This document shows positions 58,242 to 64,000 of a DNA stretch of 64,000 nt, piece by piece (position 1 is the stretch's first letter; every line of letters starts with the position of its first letter). The stretch covers positions 1,870,122-1,934,121 of the forward strand of contig QAOA01002417.1 of assembly GCA_003255065.1 (NCBI GenBank). The letters run 5' to 3'. The notes below the pieces were generated by a model. That model was not told the origin of the DNA. It saw only the letters and a list, made by a program, of their open reading frames with translations, and did not search any database. The position numbers were made by a program, and so were the translations under genes. The stretch comes from Cercis canadensis (Eukaryota > Streptophyta > Magnoliopsida > Fabales > Fabaceae).

Positions 58242-61200
58242 ATGGCTACCTTGCTCCCAACACACAGCCTGCTACCTCCGTACTCACCACGCTACCGCTA
58301 TCGCTTCCGAAACCCTAACTCTTCCTTGCCTTTCATCCCTTCCACCAGCAAATCCATAGCGCGATTTGATGACAGAATTGGATTCTCCGGTAACCGGAAT
58401 GTGATACCTCATTCACCGGCGTTACCGGCCTCCGCCGGCGATGAGGCATATTTTGAAAAGTCTCTCAAGTTGCCTCAGACTTTGGTGCGCCTCGCATTCT
58501 CTGCTCTGCTATTCCTTGGTTTCGGCTTCTCCTTTAGCGTTCGTGTCTGTTCGGCCTCTTCGCCAATTCTCACCACCAGTTCTTCCTCGGTTCAGGAGGA
58601 AGAGACAACGCAAGGTTGCAAACAACTAACACGTCGATTAATTGATATTTTATGTGTATTTGTAATTGATTTAGCTGAATTTAGGGATTACTAATTCGAC
58701 TTTTGCTTTTATCTCGAGTTTCAGAAATGCGTAAGAGCAGTAATTCTGAAGTCTCTCTTTTCCATTTGTTCCTTTCATATAGTTTTTTTTTATTGTTCTT
58801 AAAACTGAATTAGCTCTCATGTTTCGTAAGGATTAGTTTGTCCTTTTCTGGAATTATGATTCATGGTTTTGCGGTCACAGATGATCATGATGGAAGAAAA
58901 CATGATGATAACACAGAGAATGTAGTAGATAAGGAATTAGAAGCAGCTTTCAAAACTTGGAAGTCTAAGGCATACGCTTTGACTGTTCCTCTGAGAATTG
59001 TTGCTCTTCGTGGATCTATCCCTCCTTCATGGACCAAGGTCTGTGGTATTCATTAATTAAATTATATTATCTTGTTTTTTATGTTATAAATTTATTTTTC
59101 ACGTATGATCCTATTGCTGTTGTCATGCCTTGTTATTAGTTCTTTTTATTATGAATGAGTGATTTACATGCCTAGAATTCTAGTTCATGTTGCAGGCTCC
59201 TTTATCCTCTCATTTCATATGAAGCAACCTTTAGTATCAATTTTAAAATTAGATATGTGGTAATTTATGTCTTAGTTTGTCATCTGAATTTGTTCTTCAC
59301 TTTTAGGACTTCATGAAATCTCAAGGGAGGAGATTAAAGTTTAATGTGAAGTTTAATGCTAGTCTTGAGAGCATCTTTTCTGATCTATCAGTTCCCTTTA
59401 CCAAAGGCAATCTTGGGCCTTCATCTGCTTTGGCAGCAGATATTGTTAGTATTGGTGACTCCTGGCTCAAATTTGCCATTAACAAAGCCATAATCGAGTC
59501 AATACGGGAGGTAGAAGACCAGGATTGGTTTAAAGGTTTACATGAGAAATGGAAGGTAGCAATACATTTTGTATCTCTACTCCTTAAAACTTGTGTCTTC
59601 TTAGAAATCTTTCGTGAATTTATTCAGTTATACCTTATTAGATGGTATAGCTTTTATTCTTACTTCTATAATCAAAAACCATTTATTTTCTGAACTTAGT
59701 TTTGAATTTCATGAGTATGCTTTCATCATTAAGCATGCATGAAAGCCTTTGTGTGGAAGCCATAATACTCATACTTGTGTCTGTTTGTGTGCGCATGTCT
59801 AGAACACAGGCATCTACATGTACTTACTTACTCATTTTAGTTTCGTGGCCTAAAATGACATTGCTTGGATTTATTGATAACACGTATTAATTTAGTGAAT
59901 CAAGAGATTACCAAATATAGATCAATTTTGCTCCTGAGGTAAACGACTAAGCATCATAGCATCATTTTAGTTTCGTGGCCTAAAATGACATTGTTTGGAT
60001 TTATTGATAACACGTATTAATTTAGTGAATCAAGAGATTACCAAATATAGATCAATTTTGCTCCTGAGGTAAACGACTAAGCATCATAGCANTCATACTT
60101 GTGTCTGTTTGTGTGCGCATGTCTAGAACACAGGCATCTACATCTACTTACTTACTCATTTTAGTTTCGTGGCCTAAAATGACATTGTTTGGATTTATTG
60201 ATAACACGTATTAATTTAGTGAATCAAGAGATTACCAAATATAGATCAATTTTGCTCCTGAGGTAAACGACTAAGCATCATAGCAGATATTGACATCTCT
60301 GAGTCCTGTTGCATGCCATACATCAAAATAGCATATCTAACTTTTAGTTACTTATCCATTTCGAATGTCCCTTGATGGTATAATATTGCTTTCACTAACA
60401 AAGTTCCAGGTATACCTTCGCAGGAACTGTGAGGGGGAAATAGATCCTAAAGGTAATATATGGGCTGCTCCATATCGCTGGGGCTGCATGGTAATTGCAT
60501 ACAAGAAAAATAAATTTCAAAAGCATAATTTGGCTCCAATGGAGGTAAGTTATTTTTGAATAAATACTGTGATATTATTTACAGCATCTCTGAGTATGTA
60601 AATTGGAAATGCAGGACTGGGCAGATTTATGGCGGCCTGAGCTTGCAGGGAGAATCTCAATGGTTGATTCTCCCAGAGAGGTTGTTGGTGCAGTCTTAAA
60701 GTACATGGGGGCCTCATACAACACAAATGACATCAACATGGAAGTTGCTGGTGGGAGAGATTCCGTTAAGCATAATTTAGCTTTACTTGGAAAGCAGGTA
60801 TTGATACAGACAATCTCTCAACTATTGCTGTTGATATGCATGATAAATTGGAATAGATCTCGCATAGCCATGCAAATTAATAGTTGTCAAAGAAATTTTC
60901 ACTTTTTAATCTTTTTGCAAATAATTACAAATTTAAATAACTATATAACATTTTAGTTGGCTTTCTTTAGGTTCGACTATTTGACAGCACACACTATTTA
61001 AAAGCTTTTGGAGTTGGAGATGTGTGGGTTGCTGTTGGATGGAGTAGCGATGTTATTCCTGCTGCCAAACGCATGTCTAATGTCGCAGTAATAGTTCCAA
61101 AATCTGGAACTAGTTTATGGGCAGATCTTTGGGTATGCCTTGCGTTATGTTTGCTTCAATCTTTGACGTCTATTGGCTTCTTAATAATTTTAAGGAATTA

Positions 61201-61789
61201 TCATATGGGAATATCCTCTTTGTCTGGAAACTGGAAGAGGGACCCAGATATATTGATGACAGTGACACCTGCATCAGATTCAATAGCTGAACATTATCAT
61301 GAATTTTATTCCTCTTGGACACAAGACATCAACTTACTTCGTTTTTCTTCTTTTATTTTGTTTTGCCAGGCAATTCCTGCTGCCTCTAGGATTCAAACAA
61401 ATCGGATTGGGGGACGAGTCAGGGGACCTTCCCCATTAATCCATCAGTGGATAGAGTTTTGTCTTCAAGCTGCTAGAGCACTGCCCTTTAAGCAGGAGGT
61501 AATCCCAGGTGCCTCTCCCTCTGCTCTAAAAGGTTCATCGGCCGAAGTGCCCATGGAGCTCACGAAGGGTAGGCCGAGGCTGGATACCAATCTTATTGCT
61601 GGTGCACCACCACCTGGCATATTAGAAAGATGTGAGTTTCTAGAGCCATTATCTAATTCAGCACTGTCAGATTACCACTGGTTGCTTGCCACTATGCAGG
61701 AACCCGGCCAAGGATTGGTGTACAAGATACGTGAGTACATCTCATCCATAGTTAAGTTTTCAGGAAAGTTGGATCCAAAACTAACTTGA
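58242..61789 (+). CDS. plastid-targeted putrescine/spermidine-binding-like protein
   Basis: Exons 58242-58614, 58881-59038, 59307-59555, 60410-60544, 60615-60797, 60971-61132 and 61370-61789; all phases agree and give 559 residues. The first about 70 residues are rich in Ser, Pro, Arg and Tyr and poor in acids, fitting a chloroplast transit peptide. A hydrophobic span follows (LVRLAFSALLFLGFGFSFSV, about 81-100) and may be a membrane anchor or lumen signal. The remainder resembles bacterial PotD-type periplasmic polyamine-binding proteins of ABC importers (IWAAPYRWGCMVIAYKK, then DWADLWRPELAGRISMVDSP). It corresponds to Arabidopsis At1g31410, called putrescine-binding periplasmic protein-related. 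Polyamine binding is inferred from the family only. A cyanobacterial origin is likely for the family. Confidence 0.9.
59769..60285 (+). repeat. triplicated segment around a single N in an intron
   Basis: A 130-bp unit occurs at 59832-59961 and again in tandem at 59962-60091; after the N at 60092, bases 60093-60285 repeat 59769-59961 (193 bp) almost exactly. All copies are in intron 3 of the putrescine-binding-like gene. This is probably contig-end overlap, possibly around a real tandem pair. Confidence 0.8.
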
Positions 61790-63175
61790 ATAGTTGAATA
61801 TTAAAAAATTGGATGTGAAAATACCAATAAAGGATCCTAACAGTGTCGCGGTGATTTCAATGACAAGGAACTTTGAAAGTGCTATGATGTGGTTTAACTC
61901 TACTGGAGGTGTTTTTCCAAGATTAGGACATCTGATGTGCTAAGCCACATTAGTGCTGGAGTTTCATGAGGTCACATCTGATTCTGCAAACGCTTTGATT
62001 GTAAGTTACTTTTAAGCTTGTCCACAATTTACAAATTCATTTAAGAATTAAAGATAATATACGTACGCATAATTAGCAATTACGTCAAACTTGTCTTCTC
62101 ACATATGATCCCTTACCCTTTGGTGGGAACAAATTAATAAGGGAATAAAAATGAGAAAGAAGAAAATAAATTTCTTTTCATTGTTTGAATGTCATATTAA
62201 TAACAAGAGTAATGAGAATGAAGATAAAGTTCTAAATTTACATGATCATCTAGAACTATAACTTATATTGAAACGATACTTTAGAAGGATGCTTGCATAA
62301 TTTAGAATAGTCTAAAGTCAAAACTGTTTTAATTTTTTTTTTCTTTACTTTTACCTCATTTTGGGAGTGATTAATTTTGATAGGATTAAGATAAATATTC
62401 TCGTCATTTTCATTCGTCTCATATTCCTTTCATTTTCCCGAACAAGTTATTTGCCTCCATGAAGTAAATTATTACTAGTCAACATGGGGCAAACAATAGA
62501 GATTTCCTTTATGAAAATTACTATAATAGGCATTATTCAAATTAATATGGCACATCCTCATTTTAAAAGTAAAAAAAGTAGGTAAACTGATAACACATCG
62601 TACAACGTGTAGATCTGGAGCACGTCCCGAAAAGGGAAAGTTTTTACGCAGATTCTACAAATGAAATAATGGAAATAATGGACTTGAGAGCCATCGCACC
62701 CTGATCATTAGCTGAATTCTTTTGCAGATACATATATTACAAAAATTAATTAACAAAAAATACTTGCAAAGATAGCGTTTTATCACTTTATACATATTCA
62801 TATACACTTAAATTTAGGTGAACAAATGCTGACAGGGAGTACAAATTCTACAGAAAAACCCACGCCACCAGGAAGAAGGGAGGAAGAACTAGGATTAAAT
62901 AAATAACAAATGTGGGATTTCATTCATGAAGAGAAAGAAATGTCCGTAGGCGTCCAATGAGGACACCAGTTAGAAGAACCTTAATTTCCTGTGGTAAAGT
63001 GGTGTGATGAAGGGAATCTTTCACCATAAATCTGCAGAAAGAATGAGCGCGACCGAAATGTACGCTGCAGATTCGGATCCCCTGTCACAGTTTCACTGCA
63101 TCACTTCTGATTTGCTGGCAATAGCAGTGACGAACTTGTAAACTCTACATGCCGTTGGTTGTTTTCAAACTGTAT
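61790..63175. other. convergent 3' flanks of the putrescine-binding-like and FEI-like genes
   Basis: No gene is supported. The part near the right end is presumably 3' UTR of the FEI-like gene. A weak imperfect inverted pairing between about 62113 and 62447 is noted but not called. Confidence 0.35.
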
Positions 63176-63394
63176 TTAGTCAGAGTTGGAATCATAGAAG
63201 TCACTTGGGCATGGGGTCATGACTTCTGATTCAAGCAACTGGACCACTCTATGCATGGTGGGACGATCCTCTGGACTTGAAGAAACACACTGAATAGCCA
63301 CAGAAAGCAAGGCATCGAGGCTCTCCAACTGCACTCCCTCACATTGCGGATCAACAATCTCTCTTTGCCTATTTTCAGTAATGAGAAAATTCAA
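63176..63394 (-). CDS. last exon of a FEI-type LRR receptor-like kinase (partial)
   Basis: The exon opens after a CAG acceptor (63395-63397) and encodes 72 residues plus stop: [15 protein letters not shown], then [20 protein letters not shown] and the end SDFYDSNSD. This is the C-terminal lobe of the kinase domain (subdomain XI, with the conserved RPTM Arg) and the exact tail type of Arabidopsis FEI1/FEI2. FEI kinases act in cell wall synthesis and root cell expansion. The preceding exon is not found up to 64000, so the intron exceeds 600 bases and the rest of the gene lies beyond the right edge. At1g31420 (FEI1) next to At1g31410 in Arabidopsis supports the assignment. Confidence 0.9.
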   Translation of the reverse strand: MNFLITENRQREIVDPQCEGVQLESLDALLSVAIQCVSSSPEDRPTMHRVVQLLESEVMTPCPSDFYDSNSD

Positions 63395-64000
63395 CTGCAA
63401 CGATGGCATATTAGTGGGCATTAGACAAGTAACTCAACAAGATTATATCACATAATGAGCTACACAGAGCACTCAGAAGATAAGTAATTACAATGTTTTT
63501 TCAACAATTTCAATAAATGGAAGTAAAATGCAAGTATCGGAGAACAATGTAGAAGGAAGACCCAAATTTCAAAATATTCAGAGTCATGCAAATGCATTTG
63601 TACCAAAGAAAATTTTCAAGTAGAAGAGTAGAAAAGGGTTAAAGGGAGACATAAAGTAACTTTATGTAGTTAAAAGTGATTTGTATGGGATTGCCAAAGG
63701 TATAAAAGAATGCTATTTAAAGATGCAAATTTTCAGAATCAAGTCTTGTTATGAGGTTAGAAGCCTCAAGCAACTGAGAATAATTGTGATTTAAATATAA
63801 ATGAAACATGCACACAACAGATTGAATATAAATGAAACATGTTTGTTGGAAGCGTTAAATATAAATATTTTATCCGAAACTATTCTACTTGGGCTCATGA
63901 AATTTTGACAGTGCATCCTCTGTTAAACAGTAATCCTAATCCTTTTTCTAGGTCTCAATTTTTTACCATCTAATGCATCTTGACTGCAGAAAATTTGAAA
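63395..64000 (-). other. intron of the FEI-like gene running to the window edge
   Basis: AT-rich non-coding DNA following the acceptor on the minus strand. No upstream kinase exon is recognised before the end of the window. Confidence 0.5.

Noticed and set aside
61731-61763. Possible 33-base intron near the end of the putrescine-binding-like gene
   Set aside because: GT and AG ends are present and frame is kept, but 33 bases is below the working size of plant introns.
62113-62447. Weak inverted pairing suggestive of a MITE
   Set aside because: Pairing is limited to purine-rich versus pyrimidine-rich composition, without defined ends.
1-64000. tRNA, rRNA, CRISPR arrays, operons or phage-like features
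   Set aside because: None seen; the window is eukaryotic nuclear DNA, and no complete tRNA cloverleaf was recognised on either strand.

Overview
The window is nuclear DNA of a flowering plant, most likely a woody eudicot of the rosid group; Citrus is a guess from overall protein similarity and is not proven here. The signs are AT-rich intergenic DNA, GT-AG introns with T-rich acceptors, plant-only families (BAHD acyltransferase, P-class PPR protein, RLCK-VII kinase, nodulin-like MFS protein, CDR1-type aspartic protease, FEI-type receptor kinase), and many short fold-back elements. Eight isolated N bases occur. Four are flanked by near-identical direct copies of 190 to 430 bp, which looks like contig ends or haplotypes placed side by side rather than biological duplication. 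Note that several of the longest open frames begin at TTG or GTG; I moved those starts to the first sensible ATG.

Layout, left to right. 1-478: possible last exon of an upstream gene (+). 1696-5394: CCR4-type nuclease, 9 exons (+). 7304-7705: small unknown protein (-). 8954-10250: hAT-like element and a fold-back element. 11336-12688: BAHD acyltransferase (+). 13729-16025: relict exons of an unknown gene (-). 14828-15363: Mutator-type MITE with a 9-bp target duplication. 16439-18964: intronless PPR protein (-). 25681-31081: NFD4-like membrane protein, 3 exons with a 3.5-kb first intron (+). 32441-33943: GT4 glycosyltransferase (-). 35429-37810: RIPK-like cytoplasmic kinase, 5 exons (-). 38331-39440: fold-back elements. 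41107-42861: three small minus-strand loci, one a clear pseudogene. 45325-46254: Ser-rich unknown protein related to one of those loci (+). 48111-49427: aspartic protease (+). 50202-53974: SH3P1-like BAR/SH3 protein, 10 exons (-). 55056-56806: decayed organellar cysteine-tRNA ligase pseudogene (+). 58242-61789: chloroplast polyamine-binding-like protein, 7 exons (+). 63176-63394: last exon of a FEI-type LRR receptor kinase (-), which runs off the right edge.

The genes do not form one pathway. The main large-scale signal is conserved order: CCR4-4, BAHD, NFD4, unknown, aspartic protease, SH3P1, putrescine-binding-like and FEI1 correspond, from memory, to neighbours in the Arabidopsis chromosome 1 interval At1g31410 to At1g31500. 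The PPR gene, the GT4 gene, the RIPK-like kinase and the small-protein loci appear to be insertions relative to that block. I found no evidence of a new enzymatic or defence system. The least described items are a small Cys-motif/charged-helix protein family around 41.9-46.2 kb, a set of relict exons at 13.7-16.0 kb, and the cysteine-tRNA ligase pseudogene.
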